Assembly (NCBI RefSeq): GCF_000972385.1
Contig: NZ_JXTE01000070.1
Location: 1-64,000 of the forward strand
Source: Streptomyces sp. WM6386
GTDB taxonomy: Bacteria; Actinomycetota; Actinomycetes; Streptomycetales; Streptomycetaceae
DNA length: 64,000 nt
Direction: 5' to 3'
Part shown: one piece after another, positions 34,023 to 42,785 of the stretch
Layout of the letters: each line of letters starts with the position of its first letter
Position numbering within the stretch: position 1 is the first letter of the stretch
Made by a program: the position numbers and the translations under genes
Notes under the pieces: model-generated
Databases searched by the model: none
Told to the model about the DNA's origin: nothing
The model's input: only the letters and a program-made list of their open reading frames with translations

Positions 34023-35468
34023 ATGACGGCCATCATCGAGTCCCGTAGCCGGACACCGCACCGAACACAGCGAACGTACTCCCGCTGGGCCTCCCTTGTC
34101 GTCCTGTGCGCGGGGACGCTGATGACGGTCCTGGACGGCAACATCGTCACGGTCGCCATGCCGGCCATCCAGAGCGACCTCGGCTTCTCGGCCTCGGGCC
34201 TGGCGTGGGTCGTCAACGCCTATCTCATCGCCTTCGGCGGGCTGTTGCTGCTCGTCGGCCGGCTCGGTGATCTCGTGGGCCGCAAGCGGATGTTCACCGC
34301 GGGGCTCGCCGTGTTCACCGCGGCGTCCGTGCTGTGCGGGGTGGCGACCGAGCAGGGCGTGCTGATCGCGGCCCGTGCCCTGCAGGGCGTGGGCGGGGCG
34401 ATGACCTCGGCCGTGGTCCTCGGCATGCTGGTCGCCCTGTTCCCCGAGCCGCGCGAACAGGCCCGTGCCATCGCGGTGTTCAGCGCGGTCGGCGCCGGCG
34501 GCGCGTCCCTCGGCACGTTCCTGGGCGGGGCGCTGACCGAGGTCCTGAACTGGCACTGGATCTTCCTGATCAACCTCCCCATCGGCATCGTCGCCCTGCT
34601 GGCGGCGTCCCGTGTCCTGGCCCCGGACAGCGGGGAGGGGCTCGGGAAGGGTGCCGACTATCCCGGCGCGACGCTGGTCACGGGAGCCCTGATGCTCACG
34701 GTCTACGTCATCGTCGGAGCCGGTGACCGCGATCTGACCGCGACGTTCCTTCTGGCCGCCCTCGCCGTCACGCTCTTCGTGGCGTTCACCGTCCGTCAGG
34801 CGCGCACCGCCCGCCCGCTGCTGCGGCTGCGGCTGTTCCGCTCCCGGGTGCTGAGCGGTGCGAACGCCGTGCAGATCCTGATGATCGCCACCATGTACGG
34901 CTTCCAGTTCATCGCCGCGCTCTATCTCCAACGCGTCCTGGGCTATGGCGAGTTGGCCACCGGCACCGCGTTCCTGCCGGCGCCGATCGTGATCGGGGCG
35001 CTGATGCTCGGCCTGTCGGCGCGGACCATCGGGCGGTTCGGCGCGTACCCGGTGCTGCTCAGCGGGCTCGTCCTCATCGTCGCCGGCATGGCCCTGCTGA
35101 GCCGGGCACCCGTCGACGGCGGTTACGTCACCGACGTACTCCCGTCGCTGCTCCTGCTCGGCGCCGGGTTCGCCGCGGCGATGCCCGCGCTGACCGGGCT
35201 GGCCATGTCGGGGGCGCGGGAGGAGGACGCGGGGCTGGCGTCCGGACTGTTCAACACCACGCAGGTGGTGGGTGGTTCGCTGGGGCTGGCGGTGCTGTCG
35301 GTACTGGCGGCGAGCCGGACGGAGAGGCTGGTCGACGGCGGTGCGGGGCGCCTCGTGGCGACGGCCGAGGGGTATCAGCTGGCGTTCGGGGTCGGGACCG
35401 GGATCGCGGTGGCGGCGCTGGTGCTGGCGGCGGGGGTGCTGCGACGCCACTCCGTTGGGCAACGGTGA
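34023..35468 (+). CDS. MFS drug exporter, DHA2 (14-helix) type
   Basis: A ~481-residue major facilitator protein of the EmrB/QacA kind. First helix: WASLVVLCAGTLMTVLDGNIVTVAMPAIQSDLG, containing the LDxxIVNVALP-like motif of DHA2 pumps. Motif A follows in GRLGDLVGRKRMF, and motif C-like sequence in AVGAGGASLGTFLGG. Many further helices fill the length. The ATG at 34023 follows GGAGG by ten bases. It probably exports a drug or toxic metabolite using the proton gradient, under the divergent HxlR regulator. Confidence 0.9.
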   Translation: MTAIIESRSRTPHRTQRTYSRWASLVVLCAGTLMTVLDGNIVTVAMPAIQSDLGFSASGLAWVVNAYLIAFGGLLLLVGRLGDLVGRKRMFTAGLAVFTAASVLCGVATEQGVLIAARALQGVGGAMTSAVVLGMLVALFPEPREQARAIAVFSAVGAGGASLGTFLGGALTEVLNWHWIFLINLPIGIVALLAASRVLAPDSGEGLGKGADYPGATLVTGALMLTVYVIVGAGDRDLTATFLLAALAVTLFVAFTVRQARTARPLLRLRLFRSRVLSGANAVQILMIATMYGFQFIAALYLQRVLGYGELATGTAFLPAPIVIGALMLGLSARTIGRFGAYPVLLSGLVLIVAGMALLSRAPVDGGYVTDVLPSLLLLGAGFAAAMPALTGLAMSGAREEDAGLASGLFNTTQVVGGSLGLAVLSVLAASRTERLVDGGAGRLVATAEGYQLAFGVGTGIAVAALVLAAGVLRRHSVGQR

Positions 35469-35475
35469 CCAACCT

Positions 35476-35554
35476 GCGGGCCGGTGGGGGCTGATCGCGC
35501 CCACGCGGCGGTAGCCGCAAATGAATACAGCCCCGCGCCCCTCAGGGGGCGCGG
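35476..35554. repeat. Dispersed intergenic hairpin repeat, copy 1
   Basis: A stretch with GGTGGGGGCTGATCGCGCCC, GCGGCGGTAGCCGC and the hairpin CCGCGCCCCTCAGGGGGCGCGG. Elements of the same set appear in inverted order at 37535-37600. Sequences of this kind recur between genes in many Streptomyces genomes. Confidence 0.6.
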
Positions 35555-35608
35555 TTCCGCAGCCGGGGTCGGTGGCGGGCCCCCGCTATCCGCCACCGCG
35601 CCATCCTG

Positions 35609-36463
35609 TCACCCCGCGGCGAACGCCTGCCGATGGTCCTCGGCCCACTCCCGGTACGTCCGGGCCGACCGGCCCAGCACCTCCGGCACAACCTCCGTGA
35701 CGACCGCGTTGCCTCCCCGGCGCACGAAGGCCGTACCCGCCAGGATGCCCGCCGCCTGCGCCTCGTCGAAGCCCCACGCGGTGAGCAGGTGGTCGCGGGT
35801 CTCGTCCGGCGAGAGATCACGCGTGGTGACCGGCCGGCCGAGGACCGAGGCCAGTACGGCGGCCTGCTCGGGGACGCTGATCGCCTCGGGGCCGGTCAGG
35901 GTGTACGTCCGCCCCGCGTGCCCGCCGTCGACGAGGATCCGGGCCGCGACCTCGGACACGTCTCGCGGATCGATCACCCCGGACAGTCCGTCACCGGTCA
36001 TGTTCGGCACCGGCTCGCCCTGCCCGACGGCCTGCGCCCAGCTCAGTGTGTTCGAGGCGAAGGTCGAGGGCCGCAGGATCGTCCACTCGGCGCCGCTGTC
36101 GCGCACCGCCTGCTCACCGGGCACATGCCAGTCGCCGGACGGACCGACCCCGGGATCGCCCGTCCCGATCGCGGAGAGCTTCACCAGCCGGTGGACGCCC
36201 GCCGCGGCCGCGGCCTCCACCAGCGTCTGGTCGTGCCGTGAGCCGGGACCGGGTGCGCCCAGCAGGAACGCGGCCGTCACACCCGCCGTCGCGCCCTCCA
36301 GGGAGCCGGGGTCGAGGTAGTCCCCGCGTACCACCTCCACCCCCGGCGGCACCTGGGCCTTCGCCGGGTCGCGGGTCAGGGCGCGGACCTTCTCGCCGCG
36401 CGCCGCGAGCTGTCGCAGGAGTTCACTGCCGATGGTGCCCGTGGCACCGGTAACGAGGATCAT
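35609..36463 (-). CDS. NmrA/QOR2-like NAD(P)H-binding protein
   Basis: A 284-residue atypical SDR. The start MILVTGATGTIGSELLRQL carries the GxxGxxG nucleotide motif; later landmarks are LLGAPGPGSRHDQTLVEAA, VKLSAIGTGD, WTILRPSTFASN and DPRDVSEVAARIL. The classical YxxxK is absent, as usual for NmrA-like members, which act as quinone reductases or redox sensors. It is divergent from an AraC regulator. Confidence 0.88.
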   Translation of the reverse strand: MILVTGATGTIGSELLRQLAARGEKVRALTRDPAKAQVPPGVEVVRGDYLDPGSLEGATAGVTAAFLLGAPGPGSRHDQTLVEAAAAAGVHRLVKLSAIGTGDPGVGPSGDWHVPGEQAVRDSGAEWTILRPSTFASNTLSWAQAVGQGEPVPNMTGDGLSGVIDPRDVSEVAARILVDGGHAGRTYTLTGPEAISVPEQAAVLASVLGRPVTTRDLSPDETRDHLLTAWGFDEAQAAGILAGTAFVRRGGNAVVTEVVPEVLGRSARTYREWAEDHRQAFAAG

Positions 36464-36557
36464 GTCCCCACCGTGCGCCGGACAGGGGCCCGGGCTCTTG
36501 GAAATTCCGGCACGGTTCGCCCGCCCTTCGCGCCGTGCGCTCGTCTACGGTGAAGGG

Positions 36558-37349
36558 GTGACGAACTCCCGCGCCGAGCAGGCCCTTGCGCTGCCCGAGG
36601 CCCTGCGTCCCTGGATCACCGGGATCAGCACCGTGGCCGCCGTCGGCCCGCCCGAGGAGTCGTTCGTCCATCTCCCGGACGTCGGCACGAAGATCGTCGT
36701 ACGCGTGGGAGTGAGCGGGCACCGCGACGTCATAGCCGTCGGTCCTCGGGTCCGGGCTTCCTACCACGAAGGCAAGGCCCTGGCCTCCTGCGTGGAGATG
36801 CGCCTCGCACCCGGAACGGCCCGTCCCCTGCTGGGTGTTCCGGCAGTCGAGCTGGTGGGGAGGGTCGTTCCGCTGGACGAACTGCCGGGCAGCATCGCAC
36901 GCGAACTCGGCCGTGACCTGAGATGGCTGGCCCCCGAGCAGACGGCGGCCCATCTGGCGGACGTACTGCCGGACCGGCTCACCAGCACGTCCGACCGCAC
37001 CGAGCTGGTGCGGGCCGGGGTCGACGCGATGTCGGTGCGGATCGGCCGCACCCCCGGGCAGGTCAGCCAGGTGGCCCGCGAACTGGCCGTCAGCGAGCGC
37101 CAGTTGCGCAACCTCTTCGCGGAAGGGGTGGGCCTTTCCCCCAAGCACTACGCCCGCATCAACCGCGTGCACGCGGTCCTCACCCACGCCACGACAGCTC
37201 CCTGGGCCGAACTCGCCACCGCCACGGGCTACTACGACCAGTCGCACATGACATCGGACTTCCGCGCCCTGATGGGCGTCCCGCCCCGCTCGTACTTCAC
37301 CGGCCGACTCCCCGCCGCCACCCCCTGCCAGGCAAGCCCGCGCCCCTGA
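36558..37349 (+). CDS. AraC-family transcriptional regulator
   Basis: About 263 residues. The C-terminal double helix-turn-helix is clear: VARELAVSERQLRNLFAEGVGLSPKHYARINRVHAVLTHA and AELATATGYYDQSHMTSDFRALMGVPPRSYF. The N-terminal ~150 residues form a ligand/dimer domain (FVHLPDVGTKIVVRVG). The GTG at 36558 is a best guess because the nearest purine-rich site is too close. It likely controls the divergent NmrA-like gene. Confidence 0.88.
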   Translation: MTNSRAEQALALPEALRPWITGISTVAAVGPPEESFVHLPDVGTKIVVRVGVSGHRDVIAVGPRVRASYHEGKALASCVEMRLAPGTARPLLGVPAVELVGRVVPLDELPGSIARELGRDLRWLAPEQTAAHLADVLPDRLTSTSDRTELVRAGVDAMSVRIGRTPGQVSQVARELAVSERQLRNLFAEGVGLSPKHYARINRVHAVLTHATTAPWAELATATGYYDQSHMTSDFRALMGVPPRSYFTGRLPAATPCQASPRP

Positions 37350-37366
37350 ACGCGGATGCGCACCTC

Positions 37367-37504
37367 ATGGCACGGGCCGGACAGCAACTCACGGTGACTT
37401 GCCGGGTCGAGACCGCCCAACAGGCCTTTCTCCAGAAGGGCAGTCTCGACCTGGACACACCGCTCAAGTGGAAGGTGTACGGGGACAGTTGCACGGTCGG
37501 CTAA
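37367..37504 (+). CDS. Short ORF, possible gene remnant (45 aa)
   Basis: A 45-codon frame (MARAGQQLTVTCRVETAQQAF ending DTPLKWKVYGDSCTVG) follows the AraC gene. It has plausible codon use and two Cys but no ribosome site. It looks more like the tail of a larger lost protein than a complete gene. No family recognised. Confidence 0.3.
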   Translation: MARAGQQLTVTCRVETAQQAFLQKGSLDLDTPLKWKVYGDSCTVG

Positions 37505-37534
37505 GCGGGTCGGGTGAGGTCCTGTACGGTTCGG

Positions 37535-37600
37535 CAGCGCCCTGAAGGGGCGCGGGGCCGTATCACTATGCGGCTCCGCCGCGGGGCGCGACCAGCCACG
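37535..37600. repeat. Dispersed intergenic hairpin repeat, copy 2 (inverted)
   Basis: GCGCCCTGAAGGGGCGCGGGGC, then ATGCGGCTCCGCCGC and GGGCGCGACCAGCC: the same elements as the copy at 35476 but in the opposite orientation. It lies just beyond the AraC end and before the permease stop. Confidence 0.6.
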
Positions 37601-37648
37601 ACGGCGCCGCGGACGGCCGACGGCATCGCGGCACTTCCCGCGGAGCGC

Positions 37649-39016
37649 TCAGTGCGCCGGCGCGATCTCCTCGCCGGCTTCCATCGGGTGCGTGACGTCC
37701 TGGGCGTCGCGCTGTGTGCCGAGGTGGTTGAAGACCAGGTTGAGCACCACCGCGGCCACGCAGCCCGTCGAGATCCCCGAGTCGAGCACGATCTTCGCCG
37801 TTTCGGGGAACGCGTGGTAGAACTCCGGCGCCGTGATCGGGATGATCCCGACGGCCAGTGAGACGGCCACGATCAGGACGTTGTTGTCCTTGTCCAGACC
37901 GGCCCGGACCAGGGTCTGGATACCGCTCGCCGCGACCGATCCGAACAGGACCACGCCCGCGCCGCCGAGCACCGGACGCGGTACGACGGCGATGAGCGAG
38001 GCGGCCATCGGACACAGGCCCATCAGCACCAGGAAGGCGCCGCCGGTGGCGACGACGTACCGGCTGCGGATCTTCGTCATCGCGACCAGGCCGATGTTCT
38101 GGGCGAAGGCGCTGCACATGAAGCCGTTGAAGAGCGGGCTGATCGCCGAGCCGAGGGTGTCGGCGCGCAGGCCCGCCGCGATGGTCTTCTCGTCGGCCGG
38201 GCGGTCGACGATCTCACCCAACGCCAGCATGTCCGCGGTCGATTCGGTCATCGAGACCGCCATCACCACGATCATCGACACGATCGCGGCGACCTGGAAC
38301 TGCGGGGCGCCGAAGTGGAACGGCGTCGGGAAGCCGACCACGTCCGCGTCCGCGACCGGGCCGAAGTCGGTGACACCGAACGGGATCGCGATGAGCGTGC
38401 CGATGACCAGGCCGAGCAGGACGGCGATCTGCTTGACGAAGCCGCGGGTGAAGCGGCGCAGCAGGAGGACGATGACGAGCGTCGCGGCCGCCAGGCCGAG
38501 ATAGGTGGTCGAACCGTAGTCCTTCGCCGCGGGGTTGGGCCCCTGCGCCCAGCCGAAGGCCACCGGCAGCAGTGAGATGCCGATGAGGGTGATGACCGTG
38601 CCGGTGACGACCGGCGGGAAGAAGCGGACCGCTTTGCTGAAGAAGGGGGCGGCTATGAATCCGAGCAGGCCCGCGACGATCACCGCGCCGAAGATGACCG
38701 GCAGTGCGTCGGACTTGTCGTCGGTGGACGCCACGATCGCGGTCATCGGGGCCACGCCGGCGAAGGTGACGCCGTTGACGAAGGGCAGCCGGGCACCGAT
38801 CTTCCAGATGCCCAGGGTCTGCAGGAAGGTGGCGAGGCCCGCGGTGAAGAGACAGGCGCCGGTCAGGAAGGTGAGTTCGGTTCCGGAGAGGCCGATGGCC
38901 GCCCCGACTATCAGGGGCGGGGCGACGACTCCCGCGTACATGGCGGCCACGTGCTGGAGGCCTGTGGTGGCCATTTTGAGTGCGGGGAGCTTTTCGTCAA
39001 CGGGATGGGCGGTCAC
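37649..39016 (-). CDS. NCS2-family purine permease (xanthine/urate type)
   Basis: A 455-residue nucleobase:cation symporter-2 with about 14 hydrophobic segments. Landmarks: GLQHVAAMYAGVVAPPLIVGAAIGL, LPFVNGVTFAGVAPM, SMTESTADMLALGEIVDRP (the conserved transport-site Glu), and GGFMCSAFAQNIGLVAMTKIRSRYV-like FNGFMCSAFAQNIGLVAMT. The context with urate oxidase and a deaminase points to xanthine or urate uptake. It is the last gene of a run of same-strand purine genes from 42.66 kb. Confidence 0.92.
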   Translation of the reverse strand: MTAHPVDEKLPALKMATTGLQHVAAMYAGVVAPPLIVGAAIGLSGTELTFLTGACLFTAGLATFLQTLGIWKIGARLPFVNGVTFAGVAPMTAIVASTDDKSDALPVIFGAVIVAGLLGFIAAPFFSKAVRFFPPVVTGTVITLIGISLLPVAFGWAQGPNPAAKDYGSTTYLGLAAATLVIVLLLRRFTRGFVKQIAVLLGLVIGTLIAIPFGVTDFGPVADADVVGFPTPFHFGAPQFQVAAIVSMIVVMAVSMTESTADMLALGEIVDRPADEKTIAAGLRADTLGSAISPLFNGFMCSAFAQNIGLVAMTKIRSRYVVATGGAFLVLMGLCPMAASLIAVVPRPVLGGAGVVLFGSVAASGIQTLVRAGLDKDNNVLIVAVSLAVGIIPITAPEFYHAFPETAKIVLDSGISTGCVAAVVLNLVFNHLGTQRDAQDVTHPMEAGEEIAPAH

Positions 39017-39090
39017 GGCTGTTCCTCCGGGTCAGCTAACACGTCGGCTCTGACGTGGGTTTCTTGGAGGTGGTGCGCGGGCATGGGGCA

Positions 39091-39124
39091 CCTCCCGCTC
39101 GAGCGAAGTCGAGAGTGGGGGAGG
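39091..39124. repeat. Hairpin element between deaminase and permease
   Basis: CCTCCCGCTCGAGCGAAGTC followed by GAGAGTGGGGGAGG forms a stem-loop (CTCCC...CTCGA / TCGAG...GGGAG). The motif is a common Streptomyces intergenic hairpin and could act as an attenuator or mRNA-stability element between the two genes. The rest of 39017-39288 holds nothing else I recognise. Confidence 0.5.
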
Positions 39125-39288
39125 GACCGGAGGACGGGGACGTACAAGAGGTGCGGAGACCGTTCCGGGGCGCGCGCGTGTGGCGCACGCCCCGGACACG
39201 GCCGCCATGAACCCCGCTCGGGTTCACGGCTGCCGGCCAGGAGCCGTCCCTCCCGGCCGGAGTCAAGTGCCGTACTTCAGTACGGTGT

Positions 39289-40665
39289 TCAGTGACCGGC
39301 GATCTTCGCCAGGCGCTGCGCCTGCTCCCGCGTGGAGCGCGCGATCGCGTCCTCGTCGACGTGCAGCAGACGGTTGTTCTCGACGATCTGGCGGCCGTTG
39401 ACGAAGGAGGCCGTGACCGGGGCGGCCGCACCGAAGACCAGCGCGGTGACCGGGTCGGCGATGGAGGCGTGGGCGAGGGTGTCCAGCTTCCACAGCACCA
39501 GGTCGGCGAGCTTGCCCGGCTCCAGCGAGCCGATCTGCGAGGCGCGGCCGAGGACCTGGGCGCCGCCGTACGTCCCGAGGCGCAGGGCCTGGCGGGCGTT
39601 CAGAGCCGCTTCCCGGTGCGCACCGAGGCGGTTGATGAGGAGCGCGTTGCGCAGTTCGGTGTGCAGTTCGCCCGACTCGTTGGAGGCGGTGCCGTCGACG
39701 CCGAGTCCGACCGGCACGCCGGCCTTCAGCATGTCCGGGACCCGTGCGATACCGGCGGCCAGACGGGCGTTCGACGAAGGACAGTGGGCCACACCCGTCT
39801 TCGTCCGGGCGAACGCGGCGATGTCGGAGTCGTTCATGTGGACGCAGTGCGCCATCCACACGTCCTCGCCGAGCCAGCCGGTGGACTCGAAGTAGTCGGT
39901 CGGGCCCATGCCGAACAGTTCCTTGCAGAACTGCTCCTCCTCGACGGTCTCCGAACCGTGGGTGTGCAGGCGCACGCCGAGTCGGCGGGCCAACTCGGCA
40001 CCCTGCTTGAGCAGTTCGGTGGAGACGGAGAACGGCGAGCAGGGGGCGACGGCCACCTGGGTCATGGCGTCGAAGGAGGAGTCGTGGTGCTCCGTCACGG
40101 TCGCCTCGGTCGCGGCGAGGGCGCCGTCCAGGGTCTCGACGGCGAAGTCCGGGGGCAGGCCGCCGTCCTTCTCGCTGCGGTCCATGGAGCCGCGGGCGAG
40201 GGTGAAGCGGACGCCCATCTCGCGGGCGGCGCGGATGATCGAGCCGGACAGGTCGCCGGAGCCCTGCGGGAACACGTAGTGGTGGTCCATGGCGGTCGTG
40301 ACACCGCCGCGGGCCATCATGCCCAGCGAGCCCTGCGCGGCCGAGTACGTCATCTGCTCGTCGATGCGCGCCCACGTCGGGTACAGCGCGACGAGCCAGT
40401 CGAAGAGGTTGTGGTCCGTGGCCAGGCCCCGGGTGATCCACTGGTAGAAGTGGTGGTGCGTGTTGACCAGACCCGGGGTCACGAGATGACCGGAGGCGTC
40501 GATACGGCGTACGACGTTCTCCAGGCCCTCGGGGGCCCTGCCCGAGCCGAGCGCCTCGATGCGGTTGTCGGCGATGACGACGTAACCGTCGGCGTACTCG
40601 GTGTCGTTGTTGTCGACGGTCGCGATCGAACAGTTCTCGATGACGATGCGCTGGGCTGCTGCCAT
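39289..40665 (-). CDS. 8-oxoguanine/guanine deaminase-type amidohydrolase
   Basis: A 458-residue amidohydrolase of the TrzA/AtzB group, best matching 8-oxoguanine deaminases. Metal site: GLVNTHHHFYQWITRG (HxH), RLHTHGSETVEEE (His), AHCVHMNDSDI (His) and GLGVDGTASNESGELHTELRNALL (Asp). It would produce urate from 8-oxoguanine or xanthine from guanine, both feeding this pathway. The ATG at 40665 has AAGGGG six bases upstream; the frame extends further but lacks such a site. It is placed between urate oxidase and the permease on the same strand. Confidence 0.88.
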   Translation of the reverse strand: MAAAQRIVIENCSIATVDNNDTEYADGYVVIADNRIEALGSGRAPEGLENVVRRIDASGHLVTPGLVNTHHHFYQWITRGLATDHNLFDWLVALYPTWARIDEQMTYSAAQGSLGMMARGGVTTAMDHHYVFPQGSGDLSGSIIRAAREMGVRFTLARGSMDRSEKDGGLPPDFAVETLDGALAATEATVTEHHDSSFDAMTQVAVAPCSPFSVSTELLKQGAELARRLGVRLHTHGSETVEEEQFCKELFGMGPTDYFESTGWLGEDVWMAHCVHMNDSDIAAFARTKTGVAHCPSSNARLAAGIARVPDMLKAGVPVGLGVDGTASNESGELHTELRNALLINRLGAHREAALNARQALRLGTYGGAQVLGRASQIGSLEPGKLADLVLWKLDTLAHASIADPVTALVFGAAAPVTASFVNGRQIVENNRLLHVDEDAIARSTREQAQRLAKIAGH

Positions 40666-40801
40666 GGTTCGCCCCTTTGTCCTGAGGGTGTGCTGATGTG
40701 GAGAGGGCACGGCAGGACCCCGGGGATTTGAGTACCGCGGCCGGGGAGCCTCATGAGTGAGCCCGCCCCGCCGACCGCGGGTGCCGATATGGAGTTGCGG
40801 T

Positions 40802-41749
40802 CTACAGGTTGGTGAGGTCCACCGGGATCTTCGGCTCGCAGCCGTCCCGCAGGATCGTCGCCTCGATCAGGCCGTAGGGCCGGTCGGCGGCGAAGTACAC
40901 CTCGTTGTCGTTCTTGAGCCCGAACGGCTCCAGGTCCACGAGGAAGTGGTGCTTGTTCGGGAGCGAGAAGCGCACCTCGTCGATCTCGCTGCGGTTGTTG
41001 ATGATCCGCGAACCCATCTGGTAGAGGGTCTGCTGGAGCGAGAGGGAGTAGGTCTCGGCGAAGGCCTGGAGCATCTGCTTCCTGGTCTGCTCGTAGGACT
41101 TCTCCCAGTTCGGCATCCGCTGCTCGTCGTCGGTCCAGTTGAACCGCCAGCGCGCGGAGACCTGGGTGGCCAGGATGCGGTCGTAGGCCTCCTGGAGCGT
41201 CGTGTACTTGTCCTTGACGTAGCCCCAGAACTCGGAGTTGGTCGAGTTCATCACGACGAGGTCCTTGAGGCCGGAGACGACCTCCCACTTCTCACCGTCG
41301 TAGGTGATCTGCGTGACCCGGGTCTCCTGGCCCTTGCGGACGAAGGAGTGCTTGACCTCGTCCGCGCCGATGAACTGCGAGTTGGCGTCGGAGGCGGCGA
41401 TGCGCTCCCAGGCGTACTCCTCGATACGGATCCGCGCGACCTTGATCGGCTCCTGCGAGGTCACGAAGTGGCGTGCGAGGTGGATGCCGAACTGCTCGGC
41501 CGACTCGATGCCGTGTTCCTTGGCGAACGCGTACACCGTGTTCTTGGTGGTGTCGGTCGGCAGGACGTGGGCGTTGGAGCCGGAGTAGTGGACCTCGTCC
41601 ATGTCGCCGGAGAGCGCGACCGAGACGTTGAGGTCCTTGATGTGATGGGTGGCGCCGTCCCGCGTGATCTTTACGACTCGGTTCTCGGCCTTGCCGTACT
41701 GGTTCTGTCCCAGGATCACAGGGTGGGCAGGGCGGGAATTGAGTGTCAT
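40802..41749 (-). CDS. uox: Urate oxidase (uricase)
   Basis: A 315-residue cofactor-free uricase, converting urate and O2 to 5-hydroxyisourate and H2O2. It has the tunnelling-fold repeats: GQNQYGKAENRVVKITRD with the catalytic Lys, LPTDTTKNTVYAFAKEHG with the Thr of the active site, GLKDLVVMNSTNSEFWGYVKD, and QTLYQMGSRIINNRSEIDEVRFSLPNKHHF. It starts four bases after the hydroxyisourate hydrolase stop, so the genes form one transcript. The peroxide made here is presumably removed by the catalase at 45533. Confidence 0.97.
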   Translation of the reverse strand: MTLNSRPAHPVILGQNQYGKAENRVVKITRDGATHHIKDLNVSVALSGDMDEVHYSGSNAHVLPTDTTKNTVYAFAKEHGIESAEQFGIHLARHFVTSQEPIKVARIRIEEYAWERIAASDANSQFIGADEVKHSFVRKGQETRVTQITYDGEKWEVVSGLKDLVVMNSTNSEFWGYVKDKYTTLQEAYDRILATQVSARWRFNWTDDEQRMPNWEKSYEQTRKQMLQAFAETYSLSLQQTLYQMGSRIINNRSEIDEVRFSLPNKHHFLVDLEPFGLKNDNEVYFAADRPYGLIEATILRDGCEPKIPVDLTNL

Positions 41750-41753
41750 TTAG

Positions 41754-42146
41754 CTAGCTCCCTCGGTAAACGGAGTAGCCGAACGGGTTGAGCAGCAGCG
41801 GTACGTGGTAGTGCTCCCCGGGCTGCACGGCGAAGGTGATCGCCACCTCGGGGAAGAACACGGCACCGCTGTCCCGACTCGCGGGGGCGTCCTGCTGCGC
41901 ATCGGCTTGCTTCTTTTCGAAGTACGCCTCGACCGCGAAGTCGAGCCGTACGTGGGTGGTCCCCTCCGGCAGGGCCGGGAGGTCCTTGCACCGCCCGTCC
42001 GCGTCGGTCGCGGAGCCGCCGAGCGCCTGCCAGTCCGCATCCCGGCCGCTGCGGGCCGTGAGCTGGATGGCGACGTCCTGCGCGGGGCGGCCGATGCTGG
42101 TGTCCAGGATGTGCGTGGACACCGAGGCGGTGGTCGTGGTGCTCAT
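41754..42146 (-). CDS. uraH: 5-Hydroxyisourate hydrolase
   Basis: A 130-residue transthyretin-related protein that hydrolyses 5-hydroxyisourate to OHCU. N-terminal VSTHILDTSIGRPAQDVAIQL carries the conserved His; the C-terminus PLLLNPFGYSVYRGS ends with the YRGS signature. It lies seven bases after uraD and four bases before uox, giving an uraD-uraH-uox operon. Confidence 0.96.
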   Translation of the reverse strand: MSTTTTASVSTHILDTSIGRPAQDVAIQLTARSGRDADWQALGGSATDADGRCKDLPALPEGTTHVRLDFAVEAYFEKKQADAQQDAPASRDSGAVFFPEVAITFAVQPGEHYHVPLLLNPFGYSVYRGS

Positions 42147-42152
42147 GCTGCG

Positions 42153-42662
42153 TCAGTCCTCTTCGACGAGTCGGGCGAGCCGGATACGGTTGATCTTGCC
42201 CAGCTCGGTGCGGACGATCTCCCGCTCCTGCTCCGGCGAGTTCCCGATCCGCTCCTTGACCGCGTCGCGCATCTGCTCGCCGGTCCGGCCGGTGGCGCAG
42301 ATGAGGAAGACATGGCCGAACCTCTCCTGGTAGGCCAGGTTCAGTTCCAGCAACTCCGCCTTGAGCTCCTGGGAGGCGCCGGCCATGCCGCGCTGCTCCC
42401 GCGCCGAGGTCGGGTCGCCCTCCTTGGGGCGGCCGATGGGCGGGTGCCCGGCCATCGCCTCCTCCAGATCCGCCGTGGTCAGCTCGGCCATGGCGGCGTC
42501 ACTGGCGGCGTAGAGGGTGTCGACGGTGGGATACGGGCGGGCGGCGAGCAGCCGCTGCGCCCATGCCGTGGAGGCACACGCCTCGTGGAGAGCGACGAAG
42601 GCCGCATGCTCCTCGAGGGCGTTGAACCGGGTAAGGCCCGGCGGCGTGGAAGTCGAAGTCAC
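42153..42662 (-). CDS. uraD: OHCU decarboxylase
   Basis: A 169-residue all-helical 2-oxo-4-hydroxy-4-carboxy-5-ureidoimidazoline decarboxylase, giving S-allantoin. The family signature is seen in AGHPPIGRP (catalytic His) and LNLAYQERFGHVFLICATGRTGEQM. The GTG start (42662) has GGAGG upstream. It is first in the urate operon; a strong promoter with the motif B palindrome over its -35 lies at 42711-42752. Confidence 0.95.
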   Translation of the reverse strand: MTSTSTPPGLTRFNALEEHAAFVALHEACASTAWAQRLLAARPYPTVDTLYAASDAAMAELTTADLEEAMAGHPPIGRPKEGDPTSAREQRGMAGASQELKAELLELNLAYQERFGHVFLICATGRTGEQMRDAVKERIGNSPEQEREIVRTELGKINRIRLARLVEED

Positions 42663-42710
42663 GGGAGCCTCCGTGGCCGCGAACGGCCTTCGTACTGAAC
42701 GGGCTTCCGT

Positions 42711-42752
42711 TAGCTAACGCCCTTCGATACCCGACGTCAACACTTTGTTGAA
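42711..42752 (-). promoter_or_regulatory. Promoter of the urate operon with motif B
   Basis: On the minus strand: TTGACG (-35, 42735-42740), 18-bp spacer, TAGCTA (-10, 42711-42716). TTCAACAAAGTGTTGACGTC runs from 42752 down to 42733 and includes the -35. The same 20 bases, in the other orientation relative to the chromosome, occur at the catalase promoter. No convincing motif A pair is present here. Confidence 0.75.
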
Positions 42753-42785
42753 AATTCCGGGTTACGAAGCCCGCGGAGGTGCAGG

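Noticed and set aside
39017..39288. Possible independent promoter or riboswitch before the permease
   Set aside because: I see a common Streptomyces hairpin but no conserved aptamer and no good -35/-10 pair.
42709..42720. CGTTAGCTAACG palindrome in the urate-operon promoter as a separate operator
   Set aside because: It largely coincides with the -10 (TAGCTA) and is not repeated at the other purine promoters.
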